Assembly (NCBI RefSeq): GCF_001420605.1
Contig: NZ_LJIZ01000003.1
Location: 62,001 to 126,000 of the forward strand
Origin: Bacillus sp. FJAT-25509
GTDB lineage: Bacteria > Bacillota > Bacilli > Bacillales > Bacillaceae_G
Reading direction: 5' to 3'
DNA length: 64,000 nt
Each line of letters opens with the position of its first letter. The first letter of the stretch is position 1. Both the position numbers and the translations under genes were made by a program. Shown here one piece after another: positions 17,745-26,301 of this stretch. The notes below the pieces were generated by a model. That model saw nothing but the letters and a program-made list of their open reading frames with translations, did not search any database and was not told the origin of the DNA.

Positions 17745-17825
17745 TTAATTAGAGACATTCTGTACCCCTAAAGGAAGAATTAATCCAAAAGATAATAAAG
17801 TAGCGTGTAATATAGTTTGAAACAT
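17745..17825 (-). pseudogene. N-terminal remnant of a LysE/ArgO-family exporter
   Basis: On the minus strand, ATG 17823-17825 after TTAGGTGG encodes 26 residues containing LLSFGLILPLGVQNV and then TAA. That is the characteristic first helix and motif of the LysE/ArgO amino-acid exporter family, which continues V-F-x-F-N-Q-G. The remaining 170 or so residues are absent, and the XRE-gene terminator begins about 20 bp further on. Confidence 0.6.
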
Positions 17826-17939
17826 AGAACCACCTAACTAATCAATATTATTTACAATTCAATTCTTTTTTACGAATCTTGACTAAATTTGTAAATTTTA
17901 GGAAAGGATAATAAGAAACTGTAAAAGGAAGTGAAGAGT

Positions 17940-18134
17940 ATGTCACAACAATTTGACAATTTACCTGATTATGAATTATTAGCGAATAATCCAGCATTAT
18001 CTTTACATGAACTGTCATATCACTATGATATGAGTTTTAATGATATTGCTGAAATTAGAGGAATCTCTGTAGAAGATTTAGTAAATTACTATCAAACAAA
18101 TACTTCTCACGATTCATTATTTTATTTTGAATAA
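17940..18134 (+). CDS. small hypothetical protein, 64 residues
   Basis: ATG 17940 is preferred over GTG 17931 because AAGGA lies 10 nt upstream. The protein is acidic and helical (LSLHELSYHYDMSFNDIAE then IRGISVEDLVNYY), with a look of two short helices that could form an HTH-like pair. No family is recognised. A terminator follows at once. Confidence 0.55.
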   Translation: MSQQFDNLPDYELLANNPALSLHELSYHYDMSFNDIAEIRGISVEDLVNYYQTNTSHDSLFYFE

Positions 18135-18143
18135 AATATACAT

Positions 18144-18180
18144 AAAGCTGAGCCAATATATATTGGAATCGGCTTTTTTT
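18144..18180 (+). terminator. intrinsic terminator
   Basis: Nested hairpin: AAAGC pairs with GGCTTT around the perfect palindrome CCAATATATATTGG, followed by T7. Confidence 0.75.
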
Positions 18181-18300
18181 CGTAAACAATTCATTTACTA
18201 ATTGTATTTAAAAATTTGTAGCAATACTAGAATTTTAGACAGATTTAACATGCCGGATTGAGAATTAAGAAAAAAAGAAAGGCCACTTTAAGACTTAACT

Positions 18301-18825
18301 TCATTTTTTCTTTATTGTCCTTAGTCGCCAATTATTACACACCATAAAATTACCAATTGGATATTCAAAATTACATTTTTTAATAAACTTGAAATTTAAT
18401 TTTTCACATATTTTATTAGACGGAATGTTATTAGTGGCAGGAAAAGCGTGAATGTACTTATGCTTTGATTCTTTTTGGGCCTTCTTAATAGCTTTTTTCA
18501 CTGCGATTGTTGCAATCCCTTTTCGTTGAAATTGTGGTAAAATGCTCCAACCAATTTCATAAACAAGTTTACCATCCCATATCCGATCCCAATAACCAAC
18601 AGTCCCTATTTTTGTTCTGTACGGAAGCAAAATGATTACAAACATTTGTCCTGTACCGATTCTACTCATTTCAAGATAATGCTTGTGCCGACTCATAATT
18701 TGATTCAAACTTTCTAATCCTCCAAGATATTTCATCATACTATTCGTATTTGATGTCAGAAGTAAATTAAGATCTGCTTCGTTCCAAGGCTCGATAAGAA
18801 TGGTTGATTCATCTATTTTTGACAA
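18301..18825 (-). CDS. GNAT family N-acetyltransferase
   Basis: 174 residues. Motif A is YEIGWSILPQFQRKGIATIA (about 87-106), with Q-R-K-G-I-A as the acetyl-CoA pyrophosphate loop. A later SNKICEKLNFKFIKKC segment is motif B. It belongs to the Acetyltransf_3 (RimJ-like) group; substrate unknown. The start is TTG 18825 with TGGAGTG 6 nt upstream. Confidence 0.75.
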   Translation of the reverse strand: MSKIDESTILIEPWNEADLNLLLTSNTNSMMKYLGGLESLNQIMSRHKHYLEMSRIGTGQMFVIILLPYRTKIGTVGYWDRIWDGKLVYEIGWSILPQFQRKGIATIAVKKAIKKAQKESKHKYIHAFPATNNIPSNKICEKLNFKFIKKCNFEYPIGNFMVCNNWRLRTIKKK

Positions 18826-19010
18826 TTAATTCACTCCAAATTTATTTTAAAAAGAATCATAATAAAATAGTATTCTGAAGTGAAGATGATATTTCTAATT
18901 AATAAACACAAATTAAATAGGTGAGATTCTTATCGCGAAATTGTTAATAAAGAGAAAAATTCAAACATAAAAGTAGTAACGATTCATTATGATAAAAAAA
19001 TAAAGTAAAT

Positions 19011-19051
19011 AAGGGCTGTTTGAAGTTAGAAAAACTTCGGACAGTCCTTTT
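19011..19051 (-). terminator. hairpin terminator of the GST-GNAT operon
   Basis: AAGGGCTGTTTGAAGTT pairs imperfectly with AACTTCGGACAGTCCTT around AGAAA. It lies 40 bp beyond the stop of the minus-strand GNAT gene. Confidence 0.6.
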
Positions 19052-19092
19052 ACTGACCAAGATTAAATTTAATAATGAGTAATCAATAAGGT

Positions 19093-19602
19093 TTATATTT
19101 TCATCTGATAAGCTTTGACGATAATCCCATCATTTGCTGGTTCAAAGTCAAACTTTGGTAAACGTTTAAATCCGATTCTTTCATATATACTTATGGCATT
19201 TTTCATAAATTCACCAGTATGTAATCCGATTGCATCGAATCCTTTTTCCTTCGTACGATTAATGCATTCTGAAATTAGCGCAGAAGCAATTCCTTGTCCG
19301 CGATAGTCTGACTCGACAGCAAGCATTCGAATCTCTGGGTAATCAAGCTCGTCGATTAAATCTCCATAGGCATTTATTTTAGCTGGAAATAAAGCGACGC
19401 TTCCGACAATTTTTCCTAAAACCGTCGCAACAATGATTTCCACACCTTCTTGCTCATCAACATTCGATGAGAGGGACTTCTTTAAAGCATTCCAATGTTT
19501 TTCTGGTAACAAGTTGCCGTATTCATAATAAGCGTTAATTCTTTGTTCTCGAATTGACTGAAACATCTCTTTTTCAGCATTACAAAGTTCTATTTTTACC
19601 AT
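19093..19602 (-). CDS. GNAT family N-acetyltransferase
   Basis: 169 residues. Motif A is IRMLAVESDYRGQGIASALI (about 91-110), with the canonical R-G-Q-G-I-A. Motif B is SIYERIGFKRLP near residue 144. It begins 22 bp after the GST-like gene on the same strand, with AAGGAGAT before the ATG, so the two form an operon. That may mean a shared detoxification role, but the substrate is unknown. Confidence 0.82.
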   Translation of the reverse strand: MVKIELCNAEKEMFQSIREQRINAYYEYGNLLPEKHWNALKKSLSSNVDEQEGVEIIVATVLGKIVGSVALFPAKINAYGDLIDELDYPEIRMLAVESDYRGQGIASALISECINRTKEKGFDAIGLHTGEFMKNAISIYERIGFKRLPKFDFEPANDGIIVKAYQMKI

Positions 19603-19624
19603 ATATATTGCATCTCCTTATGCC

Positions 19625-20608
19625 TTAATGAATGAGGAACTTTTCTTTTTGTCTACTTAAATCTTCACGATTGTGCTTCGAATTCCAAATCGTAAGTTCA
19701 GGACCTTTTGGTAGGACTTTTGGTTCTTTCTTATCGGGCGAAATAGTAATCGATAAATGGTAATGTCGCTTAATCGCATCAAAATCAGTCGTATCGCCAA
19801 ACCCTGGTGTTTGATATAAATCCCGTGCATAGCCCCATAAGTTTTTATACTCGCGTATTAAATTTCGATTCGTATTAAAGGCTGTAAAGTAAGCAGCATC
19901 GAACCGTACAAGTGTTGTAAATAACCTAACATCAGTATCAGTAATTTTATCACCAAATAAAAAACGTTGTTTAGATAAGCGATGCTCTAGCTCATCTAAT
20001 CTATTAAATAATGTTTCATAAGCATCTTCATAAGCCTTCTGAGATTGTGCAAAACCACATTTGTATACGCCATTGTTTACATCAGTGAAAATGATTTCAT
20101 TTAAGGCATCAATTTCTTGGCGGATGGATTCTGGGTATAAATCTGGTGCATTCTTTTTGTGATAAGGCTTCCAAACAGATTCGAAATAATTTGTTAGTCT
20201 AAAATAATCATTATTAACTACCTTACCAGAACTAATATCGATCATTGCAGGCACTGTCGGACGTCCGGTGTAGTTTTGATCAGATTTATGATAAATTTCA
20301 CTCATGTATCGAACGCCTAATATTGGATCGAGTCGTCCTGTATCTAAAGAAAATTCCCAATCCACGTGAGGTAATCTTGGACGCATTGGACTGACGGTTC
20401 CTAAGCTTATCGAATTTTCTAAACCTAAAACTTTTCGTACAATAACAGAGCGATGGGCCCATGGACATGCAGCTGACCAAATAAGTCGATATCGACCTGC
20501 TTCAACAGGGAGTTCTTCTGGCTTATTTCCAAATGGTGTAGAAAAACGATTTAACTGACGTTTAAAGAAACCATCAACTGATATTTCAGTTGGTTTAGTT
20601 TGATTCAT
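19625..20608 (-). CDS. ECM4-type glutathione S-transferase (glutathionyl-hydroquinone reductase-like)
   Basis: 327 residues, the size of the Xi-class GSTs YqjG and PcpF. The catalytic motif CPWAHR occurs at about 49-54 in a thioredoxin-like fold, and a C-terminal all-helical domain with FGDKITDTDVRLFTTLVRFD (about 219-238) follows. Known members reduce glutathionyl-hydroquinones. Bacillaceae normally make bacillithiol, not glutathione, so the thiol partner here is uncertain. AGAGAGGAAG precedes the ATG. It is cotranscribed with the downstream GNAT gene. Confidence 0.88.
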   Translation of the reverse strand: MNQTKPTEISVDGFFKRQLNRFSTPFGNKPEELPVEAGRYRLIWSAACPWAHRSVIVRKVLGLENSISLGTVSPMRPRLPHVDWEFSLDTGRLDPILGVRYMSEIYHKSDQNYTGRPTVPAMIDISSGKVVNNDYFRLTNYFESVWKPYHKKNAPDLYPESIRQEIDALNEIIFTDVNNGVYKCGFAQSQKAYEDAYETLFNRLDELEHRLSKQRFLFGDKITDTDVRLFTTLVRFDAAYFTAFNTNRNLIREYKNLWGYARDLYQTPGFGDTTDFDAIKRHYHLSITISPDKKEPKVLPKGPELTIWNSKHNREDLSRQKEKFLIH

Positions 20609-20902
20609 ACTTAAACTTCCTCTCTCACTAATTTGGATAATATTTCTTTTGCTCAGAATTTTTGAAGGGGTACATAGAAGTGATTCTAATATTCTATTAT
20701 ACTCTAAATATTTAGAAAATGTATTTTTTCTGGAAATAGAAATGATGATAATACTATATCTTTAACTGCTGTTATACTACTTTGTTAGAATTTATCTCGA
20801 ATTTGAGGTATATTTAAATTGATTAATAAATATAGGAATAGAACTTTGTAAATCTATTCAAAATTCACTTCAAAAATGACAGAAATTCGGAGGAATAGCT
20901 TA

Positions 20903-21952
20903 ATGGAAATAGGAATCAGTACTTTTGTTGAAACAACACCTGATGCAAAGACAGGTGAAGTAATAAGTCATGCGGAACGATTGCGTGATGTTGTGGAGGA
21001 AATTATTCTTGCAGATCAAGTTGGATTAGATGTATTTGGAGTAGGGGAACATCATCGTAATGATTTTGCAGCATCATCGCCGGCAGTCGTACTAGCAGCG
21101 GCGGCATCACAAACAAATCGTATACGGCTAACAAGTGCCGTAACTGTACTATCATCAGCAGATCCAGTACGAGTTTTTCAAGATTTTGCTACGCTTGATG
21201 GTATTTCGAATGGACGAGCTGAAATCATGGCGGGACGTGGTTCTTTCATCGAATCATTTCCTTTATTCGGCTATAATTTAAACGACTATGATGAACTGTT
21301 TGAAGAAAAACTGGATTTACTGTTAACCTTGCAAAAATCCGAATTTGTAACATGGAGTGGAAAACATCGACCAGCCATTAATAATATAGGAATCTATCCA
21401 CGTCCAGTTCAGGAGCCCCTGCCAATTTGGATTGGAAGTGGCGGAAACAGTGAGTCAGTCGTTCGAGCTGGACTTTTAGGACTTCCACTAGTACTTGCTA
21501 TTATAGGTGGACGCCCAATTCAGTTCGCACCACTTGTTGAGCTTTATAAAAAAGCTGCTGCTCATGCTGGTCATGATGTAAACAAACTACAAATTGCATC
21601 CCATTCACATGGCTTCATTGCAGAGGATACAATGACAGCAGCTGATAAATTTTTCCCATCAACACAGCAAGTCATGAATAAACTTGGAAAAGAACGAGGT
21701 TGGGGAAATTATGACCGAGCTGCATTCGATGCGGCAAGAAGCGTTGAAGGTGCACTTTATGTTGGGGATTCTGAAACTGTAGCACAAAAAATTATCCATC
21801 TTCGAAAAAATGTAGGTATTACAAGATTTATGCTTCATGTACCAGTTGGTTCAATGCCACATGCAGACGTAATGAAAGCAATTGAACTATTAGGTAAAGA
21901 AGTTGCACCAATCGTTCGTGAAGAAATCTCTAAGTGGGAAGCACATCAATAA
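20903..21952 (+). CDS. LLM-class flavin-dependent oxidoreductase
   Basis: 349 residues with a luciferase-like TIM-barrel. Features are MEIGISTF at the start, a GVGEHHRNDF segment (about 46-55), IRLTSAVTVLSSADPVRV and PIWIGSGGNSESV. Such proteins use reduced flavin to oxidise or reduce small organics. The exact reaction is unknown. ATG 20903 follows CGGAGGAA at good spacing; upstream in-frame codons have no ribosome site. It is a single gene with its own terminator. Confidence 0.85.
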   Translation: MEIGISTFVETTPDAKTGEVISHAERLRDVVEEIILADQVGLDVFGVGEHHRNDFAASSPAVVLAAAASQTNRIRLTSAVTVLSSADPVRVFQDFATLDGISNGRAEIMAGRGSFIESFPLFGYNLNDYDELFEEKLDLLLTLQKSEFVTWSGKHRPAINNIGIYPRPVQEPLPIWIGSGGNSESVVRAGLLGLPLVLAIIGGRPIQFAPLVELYKKAAAHAGHDVNKLQIASHSHGFIAEDTMTAADKFFPSTQQVMNKLGKERGWGNYDRAAFDAARSVEGALYVGDSETVAQKIIHLRKNVGITRFMLHVPVGSMPHADVMKAIELLGKEVAPIVREEISKWEAHQ

Positions 21953-21965
21953 GTTGAAATAAATG

Positions 21966-22001
21966 AAAAACTGTTTTCTATAAAAGAAGACAGTTTTTTT
22001 A
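21966..22001 (+). terminator. intrinsic terminator
   Basis: AAAAACTGTTTTCT pairs with AGAAGACAGTTTTT, followed by T-run. Confidence 0.85.
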
Positions 22002-22072
22002 TACTTAAAAAAAATCGTGATAATATTCCATCAAATGGAAAAGAATAGAGCGTAGGAAAGGAGGGTATGCGA

Positions 22073-22459
22073 GTGTTAAGAAGAAATTGGTTATCAGGAC
22101 TAATTGTTATTTTGGCAACGATTGTATTAATAGCAACACCAGGTAATTTTAAAGCTTTTGCTGAATCTGAGGTATCAGATGCAAATGATCGCGCACAAAC
22201 AATCGTAGTAGAATTGAATGATGATTACTTTAATCCGAAAAACATCACGATTCCAAATGGGACAAAAACAACTTTATTATTGAAAAATAAAGGGAGTAAA
22301 TCACATACTTTTACTGTGAAAATGCTCAATATTGATGTAGAACTTCAACCTGGAAAAGAAACATCCATTGCCGTTCAACCAAAACAAGCAAATACATATG
22401 ATCTTACTTGTAAATACCATTTCAATGTTGGAATGGTAGGAAAAGTAATCGTTAAATAA
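22073..22459 (+). CDS. secreted or anchored cupredoxin-domain protein
   Basis: 128 residues. A signal peptide covers about 1-29 (basic start, hydrophobic core, AFA before ES). The rest is a cupredoxin barrel with the expected type-1 copper ligands: His in SKSHTF, then Cys and His in TCKYHF, and a final Met in NVGM. It probably binds copper outside the membrane, as an electron carrier or copper scavenger. GTG 22073 is 8 nt from AGGAGG; an ATG at 22067 is too close to it. Confidence 0.8.
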   Translation: MLRRNWLSGLIVILATIVLIATPGNFKAFAESEVSDANDRAQTIVVELNDDYFNPKNITIPNGTKTTLLLKNKGSKSHTFTVKMLNIDVELQPGKETSIAVQPKQANTYDLTCKYHFNVGMVGKVIVK

Positions 22460-22487
22460 AAGCAAGGCCACAGGGCCTTGCTTTTAT
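22458..22487 (+). terminator. intrinsic terminator
   Basis: A 12-bp stem, AAAAGCAAGGCC with GGCCTTGCTTTT, starting in the stop codon of the cupredoxin gene. Confidence 0.88.
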
Positions 22488-22562
22488 TTATGTATTGATA
22501 ATTTACCACCATATAGAAATGTCATTTGAATTTCTAACTGGAACATTACTTTTTAACAAAAT

Positions 22563-22587
22563 CTCCTCATACAATTAAAATGAGGAG
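22563..22587 (+). promoter_or_regulatory. hairpin that covers the ribosome binding site
   Basis: CTCCTCAT (22563-22570) pairs perfectly with ATGAGGAG (22580-22587) around a 9-nt loop. The right arm contains most of the GAGGAGGG ribosome site for the ATG at 22596, so folding would hide it. Confidence 0.5.
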
Positions 22588-22595
22588 GGATATGG

Positions 22596-22892
22596 ATGGA
22601 GAATATCGATTTTCATATACTTCAATGGTTTTTCGGTAGTACACCGATTCTTGGTTTAACATTAATGATGTTTATTGCTTCATCGCTTGGGAAACGCCCT
22701 ACTATACCAATTATTACACTTATTGTAACTTCATGCTTGTGGTTTATTTGGAAAACGCTCCCAAACGATATATGGCATCATATGGGTGCAGGTGATAATG
22801 TAGGTCTGTACCAACATATAACATTTGCGCTAATCCTTGGTTTTGCCACATCGAGCATTCTTGGATTGTTTCAAAAAACTCGTCAAGCTTAA
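22596..22892 (+). CDS. small three-TM membrane protein
   Basis: 98 residues with hydrophobic segments at about 15-30, 36-53 and 74-92. The loop between the last two is His-rich (IWHHMGAGDNVG). No family is recognised. GGAGGG precedes ATG 22596 by 6 nt but lies in a hairpin. The gene stands between terminators. Confidence 0.6.
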   Translation: MENIDFHILQWFFGSTPILGLTLMMFIASSLGKRPTIPIITLIVTSCLWFIWKTLPNDIWHHMGAGDNVGLYQHITFALILGFATSSILGLFQKTRQA

Positions 22893-22974
22893 TAAGATTA
22901 CCATTAGATATATGAACATTTAAAAGGCTATTAATGTTTTTATATAGATTAGAATACTATGTACTAAAAACTAT

Positions 22975-23003
22975 GAGCTTCTCTAAATAGAGGCTCTTTT
23001 TTT
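22975..23003 (+). terminator. intrinsic terminator
   Basis: GAGC and CTCT pair with AGAG and GCTC around AAAT, followed by T-run. Confidence 0.75.
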
Positions 23004-23061
23004 ATTTTATAGACTTGGAAGCGAATTCATAAAAAAGAATCAAAAATAATGAAAAAACCGA

Positions 23062-23092
23062 TTGACTCTCCCCTCGGAGGAGGCTTTACATT
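23062..23092 (+). promoter_or_regulatory. bmr promoter with BmrR operator
   Basis: The -35 TTGACT (23062-23067) and the -10 TACATT (23087-23092) are separated by 19 bp, the long spacer typical of MerR-family targets. The spacer carries a dyad centred on CCTC, G, GAGG and closely resembles the published B. subtilis bmr control region. BmrR is known to bind and realign such promoters when it senses drugs. Confidence 0.85.
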
Positions 23093-23128
23093 ATGTTTTG
23101 TAGAGTTTTAAAAGGAGTTGAGGTAAAA

Positions 23129-24292
23129 ATGAAAAAACAAAACATAATGTTATCTTTAGTATTAATGAATTTATTCATTATTTTTTTAGGAATTGGATTA
23201 GTAATTCCAGTAACACCATCAATTATGAATGAGTTAAATATATCGGGTACTATTGTGGGGTATATGGTAGCTGCATTTGCTATTACACAATTATTTTTTT
23301 CACCAATTGCAGGTCGCTGGGTAGACCAGTTCGGACGAAAAAAAATGATTATAATTGGTTTATTAATCTTTAGTATCTCAGAGTTTTTATTCGGAATGGG
23401 TAAAACGATTGAGGTTCTTTTTATTTCACGTATGTTAGGCGGAATAAGTGCGGCATTTATTATGCCAGCTGTAACAGCATTTATAGCAGATGTTACAACG
23501 GTTGACACAAGAGCAAAGGCACTTGGCTATATGTCGGCTGCAATTTCAACAGGTTTTATTGTTGGACCAGGTGTTGGAGGATTTTTAGCAGAATATGGTC
23601 CACGCATACCATTTTTCTTTGCAGCAGGATTGGCAATTTTTGCAGGGATATTATCTATTACAGTCCTACCAGAGCCTGAACGAAATCAAGAAAGTATTGA
23701 AGAAAAACGACAAAAGCCAGGATTTAAACGTGTTTTTGCACCGATGTACTTTATTTCGTTTATGGTCATATTAATCTCACAATTTGGTTTGTCAGCTTTT
23801 GAATCATTATTTTCATTGTTCACTAATCATAAATTTGGATTTACACCCAAAGACATAGCAATCATGATTACTGGTGGTGGGATTGTTGGTGCGATTGCTC
23901 AAATTGCATTATTTGATCGATTAACAAAATGGATGGGAGAAATTCGATTAATTCGATATAGTTTAATCCTTTCTACAATACTAGTGTTTATGATGACAAT
24001 TGTTAACTCATATTTTATGATTTTACTAGTGACGATTACAGTATTTTTAGGCTTTGATTTAATGCGTCCGGCTGTAACTACTTATTTATCTAAGATTGCT
24101 GGAAATGAACAAGGCTTTGTAGGTGGAATGAATTCAATGTTTACTAGTTTTGGGAATGTAATAGGACCTATCATCGGTGGAATCCTATTTGATATAGACT
24201 TAAACTATCCATTTTATTTTGCAACAGTCTTATTAGCGAGTGGCGTTGGTTTAACAATTGCTTGGAAAATGCCAGTGTATCGAACAGCATAA
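23129..24292 (+). CDS. bmr: Multidrug MFS exporter, Bmr/Blt/NorA type
   Basis: 387 residues with twelve membrane segments. It has motif A, GRWVDQFGRKKM, between helices 2 and 3 (about 62-73), and motif C, GPGVGGFLAE, in helix 5. The order and wording match Bmr and NorA, which use the proton gradient to export hydrophobic cations and fluoroquinolones. ATG 23129 is chosen because the upstream ATG at 23093 lies at the edge of the -10 box, before the expected transcript start. bmrR follows downstream, as in B. subtilis. Confidence 0.9.
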   Translation: MKKQNIMLSLVLMNLFIIFLGIGLVIPVTPSIMNELNISGTIVGYMVAAFAITQLFFSPIAGRWVDQFGRKKMIIIGLLIFSISEFLFGMGKTIEVLFISRMLGGISAAFIMPAVTAFIADVTTVDTRAKALGYMSAAISTGFIVGPGVGGFLAEYGPRIPFFFAAGLAIFAGILSITVLPEPERNQESIEEKRQKPGFKRVFAPMYFISFMVILISQFGLSAFESLFSLFTNHKFGFTPKDIAIMITGGGIVGAIAQIALFDRLTKWMGEIRLIRYSLILSTILVFMMTIVNSYFMILLVTITVFLGFDLMRPAVTTYLSKIAGNEQGFVGGMNSMFTSFGNVIGPIIGGILFDIDLNYPFYFATVLLASGVGLTIAWKMPVYRTA

Positions 24293-24302
24293 TTAAATGA
24301 AA

Positions 24303-24336
24303 AGCGTATTCTATATTTACGAATAAAGAATACGCT
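24303..24336 (+). terminator. hairpin between bmr and bmrR
   Basis: AGCGTATTC with GAATACGCT, a 16-nt loop and a weak T stretch. It may partly terminate or stabilise the bmr transcript. Confidence 0.5.
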
Positions 24337-24370
24337 ACTTTTGCTAAAATAAGATTAGGAGGTGATAGAA

Positions 24371-25228
24371 GTGAAGGAAAAACTATATACAATAGGTGAG
24401 GTCTCCAAATTAGTTAATATTTCGATTAAAGCACTCCGATATTATGATAAAATCAATTTATTTAAACCAGCGTATGTCGATCCAGATACGAATTATAGAT
24501 ATTACAAAGACTCACAAATTCATCTTCTCGATTTAATCAAATCACTCAAATATATTGGTACTCCATTAGAAGAGATGAAAGAAGTACAGGGGCTACAGAG
24601 AGATGAATTTTTCTCCTTTTTAACAGAACAAGAAAAAATTGTAAGAGAAAAAATAGATTCATTAATGGAAATTGAAAAAATCATCGCAAATGCAAAAAAG
24701 GGATTACAAAAACAAAAGGATTATCCACAATTTGGTGAAGTGTTTTTTTCTTATGAAGAAGAAATGCAAATCATTCAGACGAAAGCTAAAGGGATTGACC
24801 CGAAAAATATTTTAAATGCTTCATACAGTAAATTGAAGAAATTTGCCGCATCTACAGAAGGTTTTAGGAACAATGGTTATGGGGCCATTGTGCCATATAA
24901 GTCTTATACACATGTTAGTGAAGTAACATATCAATATTTATTTACACCAGTTTTAACAAAAAAACAAACTACACTACTATTACCGGGTACCGAGCTTTCA
25001 ACCATCCCCGAAGGAAATTACATATGCATTACTTATAATAGCGTATCATCTGATGATTATTTTACAAACTTACAAAGACTTATTAACTATATAGACAAAC
25101 ATCAAATAACGATTAAAAGTGATATCTATGAGTCATTAATACATAATAATTATTCACCGAATCAAAGAGAAGAATTTTTGGTTGAAATGAGAGTATTGGT
25201 CGAAGATGAAAATGAATTGATAGAATAA
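24371..25228 (+). CDS. bmrR: MerR-family multidrug-sensing activator BmrR
   Basis: 285 residues. The N-terminal MerR domain (about 1-75) reads YTIGEVSKLVNISIKALRYYDK and DPDTNYRYY, nearly as in BmrR. A long coiled-coil helix (about 76-118) and a GyrI-like drug-binding domain follow (ASYSKLKKFAAS through FTPVLTKKQ). It activates bmr when bound to hydrophobic cations. GTG 24371 has AGGAGGTGAT upstream at the right distance. Confidence 0.92.
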   Translation: MKEKLYTIGEVSKLVNISIKALRYYDKINLFKPAYVDPDTNYRYYKDSQIHLLDLIKSLKYIGTPLEEMKEVQGLQRDEFFSFLTEQEKIVREKIDSLMEIEKIIANAKKGLQKQKDYPQFGEVFFSYEEEMQIIQTKAKGIDPKNILNASYSKLKKFAASTEGFRNNGYGAIVPYKSYTHVSEVTYQYLFTPVLTKKQTTLLLPGTELSTIPEGNYICITYNSVSSDDYFTNLQRLINYIDKHQITIKSDIYESLIHNNYSPNQREEFLVEMRVLVEDENELIE

Positions 25229-25285
25229 TAAATGATTCCTAAAAGCTCTTAGATTAATACGAAACCTAATTAAAGTTTTTTAGAC

Positions 25286-25311
25286 AGACTCCTTAAAGAG
25301 TCTTTTTTTTT
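25286..25311 (+). terminator. intrinsic terminator
   Basis: AGACTC with GAGTCT, a 6-nt loop and a run of nine T. Confidence 0.85.
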
Positions 25312-25331
25312 AGTTCTATGATCCAAGAATA

Positions 25332-25446
25332 AATTTATTTAATATACAAATTAAATTATTGAATAAAAAGGTATAGATTTATAGATAAATTGAATTTATA
25401 CATATGACGAATCAAATTATTTAATGTAAAACTTTAATTATTTAAT
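25332..25446 (+). repeat. repeated AATTATTTAAT boxes upstream of the DUF2089 operon
   Basis: Two exact copies of AATTATTTAAT start at 25415 and 25436, 21 bp apart (two helical turns). Two close variants lie at 25332-25343 (AATTTATTTAAT) and 25354-25364 (AATTATTGAAT), again about 22 bp apart. They precede a gene with an HTH-like segment and may be regulator binding sites, though AT-rich DNA can produce such repeats by chance. Confidence 0.45.
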
Positions 25447-25540
25447 TTAAGTATAAGTTTTTATAAATATTTTTAAATTTTTGTTTGAAAAATTAAATAG
25501 ATAGTGTATGATATGATTAAATAAAAGAAAGGAGAACAGT

Positions 25541-25912
25541 ATGTCGTATCCTTTACTCACAAATTGTCCTGTTTGCAGCAAGTCACTTAAAATTACTAAA
25601 CTACATTGTAACCATTGTCAGACAACAATTGAAAATGAATTTGAAGTATCTAGATTAGCGGCTCTTGGTCAAGAACAACTTCATTTTATTGAGATTTTTC
25701 TTAAATGTCGTGGAAATATCAAAGAGGTCGAAAAAGAACTAGGAATTTCTTATCCGACCGTCAGAGGAAAATTAGATGAAATTATCTCTTCCCTTGGATA
25801 TTCCACTCAAAAGAAACCAGAAATAGATAAATCAAAAATTGTAACATTATTGGAAAAAGGCGAAATTACTGCTGAAAAAGCCATTCAATTATTAAAAGAG
25901 GGGGACTTATAA
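25541..25912 (+). CDS. DUF2089 family protein (zinc ribbon plus HTH-like helix pair)
   Basis: 123 residues. A zinc ribbon at the N-terminus has ligands in CPVC (9-12) and CNHC (about 23-26). The middle contains CRGNIKEVEKELGISYPTVR, which looks like a helix-turn-helix. The last 30 residues form a short helical module (LLEKGEITAEKAIQLL) that recurs in the next protein. It is probably a regulator of its own operon. GAAAGGAGAA precedes the ATG. Its stop overlaps the next start (TAATG). Confidence 0.8.
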   Translation: MSYPLLTNCPVCSKSLKITKLHCNHCQTTIENEFEVSRLAALGQEQLHFIEIFLKCRGNIKEVEKELGISYPTVRGKLDEIISSLGYSTQKKPEIDKSKIVTLLEKGEITAEKAIQLLKEGDL

Positions 25913-26298
25913 TGAAAGACGAGATTTCAAGAATCTTAACGTTGATGGAAGAAGGAAAGATTGATAAAGATAAGGCAAGTGAATTAATTAATATTTTACA
26001 AGATAAAGATACGCCGGAACGCGTATCTTTGAAAAAAGAATCATATGGAAATAAAATCTTAAAGATTCGGGTGAACTCTGAAGTAGGAGATAATGTTAAT
26101 GTTAATGTACCGATAAATCTTGTAAAAGCAGTTTTAAAAGTAGGGACAAATATTGCTGAAAAAATTCCTGAGGCAGAAAAATATGTAAAAGATATTAATG
26201 TTGATCTGCTAATCGAAGCAATCGAAAACGAAATGGTCGGACAAATCGTTGACATCACTTCATCAAACGGTGATAAAGTTTTTGTTGTGATTGAGTAG
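25912..26298 (+). CDS. SHOCT-like domain protein
   Basis: 128 residues. The first 30 (ISRILTLMEEGKIDKDKASELI) form the same short helical module found at the end of the preceding protein, as in the SHOCT-like N-terminus of YvlB-type proteins. The rest is a predicted beta-sheet part with LKIRVNSEVGDNVNVNVPINLVK. It is translationally coupled to the DUF2089 gene (TAATG). Function unknown; the operon recalls bacitracin/stress-responsive yvl-type clusters. Confidence 0.75.
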   Translation: MKDEISRILTLMEEGKIDKDKASELINILQDKDTPERVSLKKESYGNKILKIRVNSEVGDNVNVNVPINLVKAVLKVGTNIAEKIPEAEKYVKDINVDLLIEAIENEMVGQIVDITSSNGDKVFVVIE

Positions 26299-26301
26299 AT
26301 T

